A stretch of 27,123 bases of DNA, from NCBI GenBank assembly GCA_964392345.1, contig CAYMPQ010000017.1:1-27123 (forward strand). The letters run 5' to 3'. The notes beneath the pieces were generated by a model. That model searched no databases, was not told the origin of the DNA, and saw only the letters and a list, made by a program, of their open reading frames with translations. Of this stretch, positions 8,226-15,544 are shown piece after piece; within the stretch, counting starts at the first letter, position 1, and each line of letters opens with the position of its first letter. This stretch comes from JAUVXY01 sp964392345 (GTDB lineage: Bacteria; Actinomycetota; Humimicrobiia; Humimicrobiales; Humimicrobiaceae). Both the position numbers and the translations under genes were made by a program.

Positions 8226-8952
8226 AACCAACAAGTTAAAAAAAGTTGCAATTTTACTAAATTCTATTTTCCTGATTGTTATAATTATTTTTACTCCGCT
8301 TGCTTATTATGGATTTAATCTTAATTTTTATAATAGCCTTTATGAAAATAATGGGGTTTTTTCTGTTTTAGACAGAGACGATGTTTTAAATCTCACCAAA
8401 AATTTATTTAATTTCTTCAGGTACAGAGAAACTCCTGAAAACAATCTTTCTAAGAGTTCTGTCAGATACGCAAACAAAATCATCAGCAGTGTTGCTTTTT
8501 TTAAGCCTGAGGAAATAAATCATTTAGATGATGTCAGAAAATTATTGTATAAAATATTTATTTTATATTATTTGAGCATAATTACAGTAATATTGTTAAC
8601 TATATTGCTGATTGAAAAAGATATTTTTAAATTCATAAAAAATATTGGTTATATTTTTACTGCTTCTTCATCTGCGGTATTATTTATAATGGCAGCCTTA
8701 TTTTTCTTTGGGAAAAAAAATTTCTGGGGTTTATTTGAAAATTTTCACTTAATGTTTTTCCCTCAGGGAAATTATATTTTTTCGCAGGACTCGCTAATAA
8801 TAACTCTTTTCCCATTTGGTTTCTTTGGTGACTTTTTTATAAAACTTGTTGTGTGCTCGCTTGCATTATCAATTGCTGTTTTAATATTGGGAATAATCTG
8901 TTTAAATATATCTAAAATAAAAAGAGAGGTATTTTATGAGCGGCACCATTAG
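8215..8952 (+). CDS. DUF1461/TIGR01906 integral membrane protein, Lit-like lipoprotein transacylase candidate
   Basis: This 245-residue membrane protein has four hydrophobic helices: about 11-31, 114-132, 145-165 and 209-230. Two extracytoplasmic segments lie after helix 1 and after helix 3. The first contains LDRDDVLNLTKNLFNFFR and NHLDDVRKLL (His103). The second contains FENFHLMFFPQGNYIF (His178), followed by FPFGFFGDFF. These are hallmarks of the DUF1461/TIGR01906 family. Members called Lit in Enterococcus and Bacillus move an acyl chain within lipoproteins to make the lyso form, and two conserved histidines are functionally important there. The start is a TTG with AAGGA ten bases upstream, overlapping recN by 11 bases. 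Lit activity is inferred; many family members are untested. Confidence 0.75.
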   Translation: MSSKTNKLKKVAILLNSIFLIVIIIFTPLAYYGFNLNFYNSLYENNGVFSVLDRDDVLNLTKNLFNFFRYRETPENNLSKSSVRYANKIISSVAFFKPEEINHLDDVRKLLYKIFILYYLSIITVILLTILLIEKDIFKFIKNIGYIFTASSSAVLFIMAALFFFGKKNFWGLFENFHLMFFPQGNYIFSQDSLIITLFPFGFFGDFFIKLVVCSLALSIAVLILGIICLNISKIKREVFYERHH

Positions 8953-10078
8953 TATGATTAATAATAAAAGATTGTTAGAAACTTTTGTAGAGCTCTTAAA
9001 AATTGAAAGTCCGTCTAAGAGGGAAAAGCAAATAGTAAGTTATGTAAGCAAAAAATTAAAAAATTTGGGGGCTGAAGTATATATGGATGATTGCGGTAAA
9101 GAGTTTGGCGGAGACGCCGGCAATATAGTAGCCACGTACAAACCAAAAAATCCATCCGGAAGCATCCCTATTTTTTTAGGGGCGCATCTTGATACAGTAA
9201 AATTAAATGGTAGCATTGTTCCAATTATTAAAGATGGCAAAATAGTTAATGAAGATAAGAATTGTATATTAGGCGGAGATAATAAAGTTGCCGTAGCAGC
9301 AATAATTGAGGCGTTAAACACTATAAAGGAAAAAAATATATCCACAGGAAATATTTACATAATATTTACTGTGTCTGAAGAGATTGGCCTTTTGGGGGCA
9401 AAACATTTAAACCTGGATCTTGTCAGCGCCAATTATGGTTTTGTTTTTGACTCGGGTGGAGATGTGGGAACTATCGTCAACAAAGCACCGTACCAGAATT
9501 CAATATATTCACAATTTATAGGAAAAGCAGCGCATGCAGGAGTTGAGCCAGAAAAAGGGATTAATTCCATAAAAGCTGCCTCAATTGCTATCTCCAATGT
9601 TAAGGTTGGAAGAATTGACAAAGAAACAACTTGTAATGTAGGAAAAATTGAAGGAGGTGTCGCCACAAATATAGTTCCAGAGCGTACCAAAGTTGAAGCA
9701 GAGGTTAGAAGTATCAGACTGGATAAATTAAATAAAGTCACAAAATTAATTGTTGAGAATTTTGAACTTGCCGCAAAAGGTTATAAAGCTAAATTTGAAT
9801 ATAAAATTAAGAGAGAGTATGATGGATTTGAAATTTTAGAGAATGAAATTCCAGTAATAATGGCTAAAAACGCAATTAAAAATTTAGGGCTAAAACATAA
9901 AGTTGTATCTTCCGGGGGAGGCAGCGATATAAATATCTTTAATTCAAATGGCAAGAGAGCAGTAAATTTATCTGCAGGCATGGAAAATGTCCATACCAGC
10001 AATGAATATGTAAAAATTAACCAGTTAGAAAAGCTGGCTGAATTGATTGTAGAAATTTGTAAATTGAAGATAAATTAA
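8936..10078 (+). CDS. M20 family metallopeptidase (peptidase T-like)
   Basis: Di-zinc aminopeptidase of the M20/PepT-like type, probably cytosolic, acting on short peptides. Of 380 residues, the visible metal and catalytic positions are His84 and Asp86 (LGAHLDTVK), bridging Asp115 (LGGDNKVA) and Glu148-Glu149 (TVSEEIGLLGA). The C-terminal His is in AGMENVHTSNEY. The dimerisation domain insert contains GKAAHAGVEPEKGINSI and EGGVATNIVPE. The annotated TIGR01883 'peptidase T-like' group fits better than true PepT or DapE. The start ATG has AGAGAGG six bases upstream and overlaps the Lit-like gene by 17 bases. One base separates its stop from the Nudix gene, so the operon continues. Confidence 0.9.
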   Translation: MSGTISMINNKRLLETFVELLKIESPSKREKQIVSYVSKKLKNLGAEVYMDDCGKEFGGDAGNIVATYKPKNPSGSIPIFLGAHLDTVKLNGSIVPIIKDGKIVNEDKNCILGGDNKVAVAAIIEALNTIKEKNISTGNIYIIFTVSEEIGLLGAKHLNLDLVSANYGFVFDSGGDVGTIVNKAPYQNSIYSQFIGKAAHAGVEPEKGINSIKAASIAISNVKVGRIDKETTCNVGKIEGGVATNIVPERTKVEAEVRSIRLDKLNKVTKLIVENFELAAKGYKAKFEYKIKREYDGFEILENEIPVIMAKNAIKNLGLKHKVVSSGGGSDINIFNSNGKRAVNLSAGMENVHTSNEYVKINQLEKLAELIVEICKLKIN

Positions 10079-10079
10079 A

Positions 10080-10618
10080 ATGAAAAATTATAAAATAGAT
10101 GACAAGCCAATCGACGATAAATTATTTGAAGAAAAAATAAGTTCAAAAAAAATATTTAGCGGCAAAATAATTGAGCTGTATTTTGATAAAATAAAGTTAC
10201 CAAACAATAAAATAGCTACAAGGGAGAAAGTTACACACCCGGGAGCAGTTGGAATTATTCCTGTTAACAGGGAGGGAGAGGTCTTTCTTGTTAAGCAATA
10301 CAGATATCCCCTTGAAAATACACTGATTGAAATCCCGGCCGGCAAACTTGATAAAGATGAATCTCCAATAAACTGCGCTAAAAGAGAATTAAAAGAAGAA
10401 ATAGGGGCACTTGAAGGAAAACTGATACATGTTTCAACCTTTTATACATCACCAGGATTCTGTGATGAAATACTTTACCTTTATTTAGCATTGGACTTTG
10501 ATATTAAAGAGAATAATTTGGACCATGATGAATTTTTGCAAATTATTAAAATAAAACTTGAAGATTGCTTAAAATTAATAAAAGAAAACAAGATTAAAGA
10601 TGCAAAAACTATTATAGG
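10080..10618 (+). CDS. Nudix hydrolase, ADP-ribose pyrophosphatase-like, 3' partial at gap
   Basis: Hydrolyses ADP-ribose or related nucleoside diphosphate sugars. 179 residues are visible before the run of N. The Nudix box is intact: Gly88, Glu94 and Arg102-Glu103-Leu-x-Glu106-Glu107-x-Gly109, preceded by IEIPAG as in NudF/YqkG proteins. FYTSPGFCDE and a C-terminal DAKTII also match that subfamily. Usual length is around 180-210 residues, so only about 10-25 residues are probably lost in the gap. It starts one base after the M20 peptidase stop, with no separate Shine-Dalgarno site, which suggests translational coupling. An open frame through the Ns into the next gene is an artefact. Confidence 0.9.
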
Positions 10619-10718
10619 NNNNNNNNNNNNNNNNNNNNNNNNNNNNNNNNNNNNNNNNNNNNNNNNNNNNNNNNNNNNNNNNNNNNNNNNNNNNNNNNNN
10701 NNNNNNNNNNNNNNNNNN
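10619..10718. other. Assembly gap (100 N)
   Basis: A run of exactly 100 N, the conventional placeholder for a gap of unknown size. It cuts the 3' end of the Nudix gene and the 5' end of the recombinase. The recombinase lacks about 110 N-terminal residues, about 330 bases, so the true missing sequence is probably longer than 100 bases. Confidence 0.98.
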
Positions 10719-10719
10719 G

Positions 10720-11283
10720 GAAGTTAAAAATTTCCTTGACAGCATTCCTTGTTCTAAAAAATTAGAATTACGAGATAAGGCTATGTTTGAGCTCCTGTAT
10801 TCAAGCGGTCTTAGAGTTAGTGAATTAACAAACTTAAAACTAAGAAATATTGATTTTGACGAAAATTTAATAAGATTTATAGGGAAGGGAAATAAGGAAA
10901 GAATTACACCAGTTGGAAAAGTCTCTGTGTATTTTTTAAAAAAGTATTTGGAAACTACCAGATATAAGATTGAAGGTGAAAGTAAAAATGATTACGTGTT
11001 CTTAAACAAATACGGCAACAAAATCAGCAGGCAGGGATTCTGGAAAATATTAAAAAAATATGCAAAAAAAATAAATTTAAATAAAAACTTACATCCGCAC
11101 ATATTCAGGCACAGCTTTGCAACCCACATGCTTAAGAGAGGTGCAGATTTGAGGACCGTTCAAGAACTTTTAGGTCACAGCGATATTTCAACTACTGAAA
11201 TCTATACCAACCTGGATAAAGAGCATATTAAAGATACTTACTTTAAATATCATCCTTTCGAGAAAAAAGAGCAAAAAACTTGA
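10720..11283 (+). CDS. xerD: Tyrosine recombinase XerD/XerC-like, 5' partial at gap
   Basis: Site-specific recombinase that resolves chromosome dimers at dif. 187 residues of the C-terminal catalytic domain are visible, in frame from base 10720. Catalytic residues are present in order: Arg in SSGLRVSEL, Lys in GKGNKERI, His-x-x-Arg in HPHIFRHSFATHML, His in ELLGHSDI, and the Tyr nucleophile in STTEIYTNL. The N-terminal SAM-like core-binding domain falls in the assembly gap. The ATG at 10783 is internal, not the true start. Downstream of a Nudix gene and upstream of scpAB, XerD is more likely than XerC. The assignment between them is by context and the intact C-terminal tail (DTYFKYHPF). Confidence 0.9.
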   Translation, partial: EVKNFLDSIPCSKKLELRDKAMFELLYSSGLRVSELTNLKLRNIDFDENLIRFIGKGNKERITPVGKVSVYFLKKYLETTRYKIEGESKNDYVFLNKYGNKISRQGFWKILKKYAKKINLNKNLHPHIFRHSFATHMLKRGADLRTVQELLGHSDISTTEIYTNLDKEHIKDTYFKYHPFEKKEQKT

Positions 11284-11385
11284 TAAATGAATATTCCGCA
11301 AATGGATTAACTGCAATAATTTATTAGATATAAAAAACTATTTAATTATTTGCAAATTTAACATATTTTGATAGTGTATATATTT

Positions 11386-12114
11386 ATGAATTATCTAGGG
11401 AGAGAAATAATTAGTTTTCTTACACAATTAATTGTATGGGGCCCGGGTTTGCTTTTGGGAGTTATACTGCACGAATACGCACATGGTTATATTGCGTATA
11501 AAAATGGTGACTTTACTGCTAAGAGCATGGGCAGGTTAACGCTGAACCCATTGGCGCATATTGATTTGTTTGGAAGCATACTGCTGCCGCTTTTGCTTAT
11601 ACTTATAAATTCAAGCATAGTGTTCGGGTATGCAAAGCCAGTTCCAATCAACCCTGGCTACTTTAAAAATTACAGGAGAGGAATTCGTTACACTTCACTG
11701 GCCGGACCTGTAACCAATCTTATTATCGCTTTTATTGTAGGCTCGCTGTATGGTCTTTTCTATTACATACTAAGAATACTTTTTAATTTCCCTATCGGCG
11801 CATTTCTGGCTGGAAACATTGGCTCACAATTGCTAACGATAATACAAAATATGTTTATCTCCGCCATATATATAAATATTTTTTTAGCTATTTTTAACTT
11901 TATCCCAATACCTCCTCTGGATGGATCAAAAATACTTGCCTCCTTTCTACCCGGTGAGGCTATGTATAAGTTTTTAAGAATGGGGAGATTTGGTTTTATA
12001 TTTATTTTTGTAATACTGTTTTTAGGCGGAAGAATATTCTGGGGAATAATATCACCAATATTTTCATTTATTTATAATATCTGCCTCTGGTGGCAATATA
12101 TAATTGGCAGTTAA
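11386..12114 (+). CDS. Site-2 protease family protein (peptidase M50, YwhC-like)
   Basis: Intramembrane zinc metalloprotease. The 242-residue protein has His29-Glu30-x-x-His33 (HEYAHGY) in the first membrane helix and NPLAHIDLFGSILLP. It then has GYAKPVPINP, SLAGPVTN, and PPLDGSK with the third zinc ligand Asp179 in a later helix. About five to six hydrophobic segments are visible. No PDZ domain is present, so it belongs to the small group III S2P type rather than RseP. The frame is open to a TTG at 11368, but ATG 11386 gives the family-typical N terminus. The gap to xerD is about 100 bases and no Shine-Dalgarno site is seen. The substrate is unknown. A hairpin with a T tract follows the stop. 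Confidence 0.9.
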   Translation: MNYLGREIISFLTQLIVWGPGLLLGVILHEYAHGYIAYKNGDFTAKSMGRLTLNPLAHIDLFGSILLPLLLILINSSIVFGYAKPVPINPGYFKNYRRGIRYTSLAGPVTNLIIAFIVGSLYGLFYYILRILFNFPIGAFLAGNIGSQLLTIIQNMFISAIYINIFLAIFNFIPIPPLDGSKILASFLPGEAMYKFLRMGRFGFIFIFVILFLGGRIFWGIISPIFSFIYNICLWWQYIIGS

Positions 12115-12116
12115 CG

Positions 12117-12145
12117 TAAGCTTGCGTATGAGAAAGCTTATTTTT
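12117..12145 (+). terminator. Probable weak intrinsic terminator after the site-2 protease gene
   Basis: A perfect 7-bp inverted repeat, TAAGCTT (12117-12123) and AAGCTTA (12134-12140), encloses a 10-base loop and is followed at once by TTTTT (12141-12145). The stem has only two G-C pairs, so termination would be partial. It overlaps the -35 region of the trpS promoter, and the T tract runs into the -10. Confidence 0.5.
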
Positions 12146-12150
12146 ATAAT
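12122..12150 (+). promoter_or_regulatory. Candidate sigma-70-type promoter of trpS
   Basis: TTGCGT (12122-12127) is followed after exactly 17 bases by a perfect TATAAT (12145-12150). Transcription would start near 12157, giving a leader of about 47 bases with the strong AGGAGA site at 12190-12195. The leader is too short for a T-box. Confidence 0.6.
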
Positions 12151-12189
12151 ATATGATTGTTGGGCACTAATCCTACAGACACAGACAAC

Positions 12190-12195
12190 AGGAGA
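12190..12195 (+). promoter_or_regulatory. Shine-Dalgarno site of trpS
   Basis: AGGAGA, eight bases before the ATG at 12204, is a clear ribosome binding site that fixes the trpS start. Confidence 0.75.
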
Positions 12196-12203
12196 GATAG
12201 ATT

Positions 12204-13184
12204 ATGAAGAAAAAAATGTTAACAGGTTTCAGGCCTACAGGCAGGCTGCACCTTGGACACCTTCATGGGAACATTAAAAACATGATCAACAACCAGGATA
12301 AATACGCAAACTTCTTTTTTTTAGTTGACTGGCATGCTTTATCTACAGAATATCAGGACCCCAAAAATATTAGATCAAATTTATTGGATTGCGTGATTGA
12401 TCTGGTGTCACTTGGCATAGACCCTGATTTGACAAATTTATACAGACAATCAGATATACCAGAAATATCAGAGCTTACATTATATTTTTCAATGATTACC
12501 CCAATTTCGTGGCTGGAGCGCTGTCCGACATATAAAGAACAGATAAAAGAATTGAAATCAAAGGACCTGTCCACCCTTGGGTTTATGTCATATCCAGTTC
12601 TAATGGCGGCAGATATACTAATAGTTAATGCAGATATAGTACCAGTTGGAGAAGACCAGCTCCCGCATCTTGAAATAACAAGAGAAATTGCCCGGAGGTT
12701 TAATCACTTATATGGTAATTATTTTGTAGAACCAAAAGAAATGCTTTCCGCAACTACAAGAGTTCCCGGGATAGATGGCAGAAAAATGTCTAAAAGTTAC
12801 AATAATGCTATATTCCTGTCAGATGATTTTCCCACAATTAAAAAAAAGGTTAGGAAGATGATCACTGATCCCCAAAGAGTGCACCTCAAGGATCCGGGAC
12901 ACCCGGATATTTGCAATGTATTTACATTTTATAAAATTTATAAGAAAGAAATAATAGAAAATGTGCAAGAGAGATGTAAGGGTGGGAAGATAGGCTGTAC
13001 CGGTTGCAAAGATGAAATTGCACTTGCTATATTTAATTCACTGGAGAAATTTAGAGAGAAAAGAAAAGAAATAGAAAATAATATAGATTTTGTTTACGAA
13101 ATATTGGAAAAAGGTAAGAATGCAGTTAGGGAAATAGGCGCTGATTTAATATCCGATGTAAGAAAAAAGATGGGCATTGATTAA
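12204..13184 (+). CDS. trpS: Tryptophan--tRNA ligase
   Basis: Class I aminoacyl-tRNA synthetase that charges tRNA-Trp in the cytosol. The 326-residue protein has the HIGH-type motif HLGH (16-19) within TGFRPTGRLHLGHLHG and the KMSKS motif (194-198) within GIDGRKMSKSYNNAI. The adenine- and tryptophan-binding segments YPVLMAADIL and PVGEDQLPHLEITREIARRFN are present, as is the C-terminal GGKIGCTGCKDEIA. It has its own promoter and a good Shine-Dalgarno site. Only two bases separate its stop from the scpA GTG, so trpS probably leads a trpS-scpA-scpB-nadE transcript. Length is normal. Confidence 0.97.
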   Translation: MKKKMLTGFRPTGRLHLGHLHGNIKNMINNQDKYANFFFLVDWHALSTEYQDPKNIRSNLLDCVIDLVSLGIDPDLTNLYRQSDIPEISELTLYFSMITPISWLERCPTYKEQIKELKSKDLSTLGFMSYPVLMAADILIVNADIVPVGEDQLPHLEITREIARRFNHLYGNYFVEPKEMLSATTRVPGIDGRKMSKSYNNAIFLSDDFPTIKKKVRKMITDPQRVHLKDPGHPDICNVFTFYKIYKKEIIENVQERCKGGKIGCTGCKDEIALAIFNSLEKFREKRKEIENNIDFVYEILEKGKNAVREIGADLISDVRKKMGID

Positions 13185-13186
13185 GA

Positions 13187-13951
13187 GTGTTAGAGTCCTT
13201 AAAAGAAACCAGCTATTCAATTGAATATGGAAAATTCAAGGGTTCTGTAAATTTACTTTTGGAGCTTATACAGAAGAAAAAAGTAAATATTTATGAAATC
13301 CAATTAAGTACAATAATTAAAGATTTTCTAAACCACATAAAAAATAATGGAAATATTTTACTTGATACACTCTCGGGTTTTCTATATATTGCAGCTATCC
13401 TGCTTGAAATAAAATCCAAATCAATACTTCCTTCAGAAGACAAACAGGAAAACAAAGATGATGAGACAGTAGATGTAAATATATTAAGAATGAGGGAGGA
13501 AGAATATAAGGTTTACAAAAATATTTCAATTTATTTTAGTGAACTGTGCGAAAAAGAAAAATTATATTTTGTGCGGGAAGCACCTGTAGAAAAATTTTTT
13601 TTAAGTCTTTTTCCAGATTTTTTAAAAAATATAAATGCAGAAGATTTATCAATTTTAGCATCAAAACTTTTAAAAAATAATGTGGAAGAAGCATCATATT
13701 TAAATTATCTTTATAACAACACAGGCAGAACTATATTTGAAGAAATGGCCAGGATAAAAAATGTTTTGGCTGTGGAAAAAAGCATTACTTTTAAAGATCT
13801 CGCAAAAGATTTGGAAAAAATAGTTGAAAAAGTAGTATGCTTTTTGTCAGTACTGGAATTATATAAAAATGAAGTTGTGGATGTTATACAATTTGAAAGT
13901 TTTGGAAGTATAATTATAAAAATAAAAAATGGGAAAAATGAACAGGACTAA
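13187..13951 (+). CDS. scpA: Segregation and condensation protein A
   Basis: Kleisin subunit of the SMC-ScpAB condensin complex. The 254-residue protein begins near FKGSVNLLLELIQKKKVNIYEIQLSTI, the ScpA form of the F-x-GP-LDLLL-x-LI opening that contacts the SMC neck. The conserved FLYIAAILLEIKSKSILP helix follows, then an acidic linker (about 83-95). The C-terminal winged helix that binds the other SMC head has ...VCFLSVLELYKNEVVDVIQ..FGSIIIK. The start is a GTG two bases after trpS; no ATG near the N terminus would keep the conserved opening. It overlaps scpB by 23 bases. Gly-Pro in the opening is replaced by Gly-Ser, a mild departure. Confidence 0.93.
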   Translation: MLESLKETSYSIEYGKFKGSVNLLLELIQKKKVNIYEIQLSTIIKDFLNHIKNNGNILLDTLSGFLYIAAILLEIKSKSILPSEDKQENKDDETVDVNILRMREEEYKVYKNISIYFSELCEKEKLYFVREAPVEKFFLSLFPDFLKNINAEDLSILASKLLKNNVEEASYLNYLYNNTGRTIFEEMARIKNVLAVEKSITFKDLAKDLEKIVEKVVCFLSVLELYKNEVVDVIQFESFGSIIIKIKNGKNEQD

Positions 13952-14525
13952 AAAAAATATTGAAATTCAAAATTATGATGCGAGCAAGGACTGGCTCAAA
14001 ACCTGCGTAGAAGGAATATTGTTTATTGCAGAGAGTCCTGTAAAGTTATCAGAACTGTCAAAAGTTCTGGAAGTTCCAGAAGCAAAAATAAAAAGTGCTG
14101 TAAAAACACTGGAAAAAGAATATATAGAGCAAAACAGAGGGTTTGTGCTAAGAAAAGTTGGCAATAGCTTTAGACTATATTCCAATCCGTCATTAAGTGA
14201 TATTTTAAAAAATTTTGTTAAATCAAACATAAGGGCGCATCTGACTCAAGCTGCACTCGAAACGCTGGCTATTATTGCCTACAGACAACCTATAACAAGG
14301 ACACAGGTAGCTGAAATTAGAGGCGTGAGAACTGATAGTGTTATTTTAACTCTGGAGGATAAGGGTTTAATAAAAGAAGCAGGAAAATTAAAAGAGCCGG
14401 GAAATCCGTTGATATATAAAACAACAGATAGATTCTTAGAACTAATAGGAATAAGCAGTTTAAAGGATCTGCCTGCTTTAATTGATTGCGACAAAAATAA
14501 TAGTGAAGAAATGCAAAATGAATAA
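13929..14525 (+). CDS. scpB: Segregation and condensation protein B
   Basis: Dimeric winged-helix (kite) partner of ScpA in condensin. The 198-residue protein shows two winged-helix domains: CVEGILFIAESPVKLSELSKVL at the start, and LTQAALETLAIIAYRQPITRTQ with EIRGVRTDSVILTLEDKGLI. It then has the typical GNPLIYKTTDRFLELIGI and LKDLPAL close. The start is ATG 13929; a second in-frame ATG at 13938 is possible. It overlaps both scpA (23 bases) and the NAD synthase gene (8 bases), so translation is probably coupled across the three genes. Confidence 0.95.
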   Translation: MGKMNRTKKNIEIQNYDASKDWLKTCVEGILFIAESPVKLSELSKVLEVPEAKIKSAVKTLEKEYIEQNRGFVLRKVGNSFRLYSNPSLSDILKNFVKSNIRAHLTQAALETLAIIAYRQPITRTQVAEIRGVRTDSVILTLEDKGLIKEAGKLKEPGNPLIYKTTDRFLELIGISSLKDLPALIDCDKNNSEEMQNE

Positions 14526-15432
14526 AGATGGGAAATTAGGTTTACTGGATATTGACCTGGAAGATGCTTCAGGCAAGGTACAGCAATTTATTAGAAAATA
14601 TGTTGTTGAACTTAAAAAAGATGGCGCATTAGTCGGCCTTAGCGGTGGAATTGATTCATGCATTGTTTTAAAATTATGCTCTGATGCGCTTGGCAAAGAT
14701 AATGTACTGGCAGTAATATTGCCCGAAAGAGACTCAGATAATACAAACATGAGGGATGCTGTTAGATTTGCCAAAGAACTGGGCATTAAATATATTTATA
14801 AAAAAATAACCCCTGTTCTGTGGATGATGGGAGTGTACAATCTTTATCCGCCATCATTTCTTTTCAGAAGAAGCACTGTAGAGAAGTTTGTAAAAAAAGA
14901 AAGAAATAAAATTTCAGGAATACTTAAAAAAGATGCATATCTGGCTACTCTTGAAGGAGGCTCCAATAAACAATTGTGCAAAGGGGAAGCTTTCTACAGG
15001 GTAAAACACAGGTTAAGAAGTGCCATTCTTTTTTATTATTCCGAGCTTAATAATCTTTTATACGTGGGAACTTCCAATAAGAGCGAATGGATGACTGGTT
15101 ACTTTGTTAAGTATGGAGATAATATAGCAGACATAATGCCTGTAATATCTTTTTATAAAACACAAATTTTCAATCTCGCAAGATATTTAAATTTACCTTC
15201 TTATGTTATAGAAAAAAGTCCAAGCCCGGATCTCATACCTGGAATCATTGATGAGGACATGCTTGGAGTATCTTACGAAAAACTTGATCTAATTTTATTT
15301 GGTATTGAAAATAATTACAGTTTAGACAAAATTATGAGCATATCAAATGCCGAAGAGGCAGACGAATCAAGAGTTAAAGAAATAGTTGAAAAATCTGAAT
15401 ACTTGAGGAAGTGGCCAATTGCTCTTCAGTAA
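14518..15432 (+). CDS. nadE: NAD synthase-like protein (divergent, ammonia-type)
   Basis: ATP-dependent amidation of deamido-NAD is the expected reaction. The 304-residue protein has the PP-loop LSGGIDS (41-47), GTSNKSEWMTGYFVKYGDN and MPVISFYKTQIFNLARYLNLP, all NadE landmarks. There is no glutaminase (nitrilase) domain, so it would use ammonia. Two things are odd. A stretch of about 40 extra residues, rich in Lys and Arg, precedes the RLRSAILFYYSEL helix. The usual PSAGLW-x-GQTDE loop is replaced by SPSPDLIPGIIDEDMLG. The ATG at 14518 overlaps the scpB end (ATGAATAA); an upstream ATG in the same frame at 14482 lies well inside scpB and is unlikely. A related PP-loop amidotransferase activity is an alternative. 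Confidence 0.8.
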   Translation: MNKDGKLGLLDIDLEDASGKVQQFIRKYVVELKKDGALVGLSGGIDSCIVLKLCSDALGKDNVLAVILPERDSDNTNMRDAVRFAKELGIKYIYKKITPVLWMMGVYNLYPPSFLFRRSTVEKFVKKERNKISGILKKDAYLATLEGGSNKQLCKGEAFYRVKHRLRSAILFYYSELNNLLYVGTSNKSEWMTGYFVKYGDNIADIMPVISFYKTQIFNLARYLNLPSYVIEKSPSPDLIPGIIDEDMLGVSYEKLDLILFGIENNYSLDKIMSISNAEEADESRVKEIVEKSEYLRKWPIALQ

Positions 15433-15480
15433 TAAGCCCCGGGTCAAGCTCTAAAGAATTACAGGTACTGTTAAAAATAC

Positions 15481-15544
15481 AAAAAAAGAACTCCGAGTTA
15501 TCTTTTACCTTAGCTTACGCCTTAGGTGACTCAACATCTCGGAG
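15481..15544 (-). terminator. Intrinsic terminator on the minus strand
   Basis: Read on the minus strand, CTCCGAG (15544 to 15538) pairs perfectly with CTCGGAG (15497 to 15491). The stem extends through G-U and A-U pairs and runs into TTCTTTTTTT (15490-15481). On the plus strand the same hairpin has no T tract, so the polarity is minus. Confidence 0.65.

Noticed and set aside
10080..10727. Continuous open frame across the N run
   Set aside because: Ns have no stop codons; the Nudix and recombinase genes lie in different frames either side of the gap.
12124..12203. T-box or other leader regulator of trpS
   Set aside because: Only about 47 bases lie between the predicted start and the ATG, with no T-box sequence or antiterminator.
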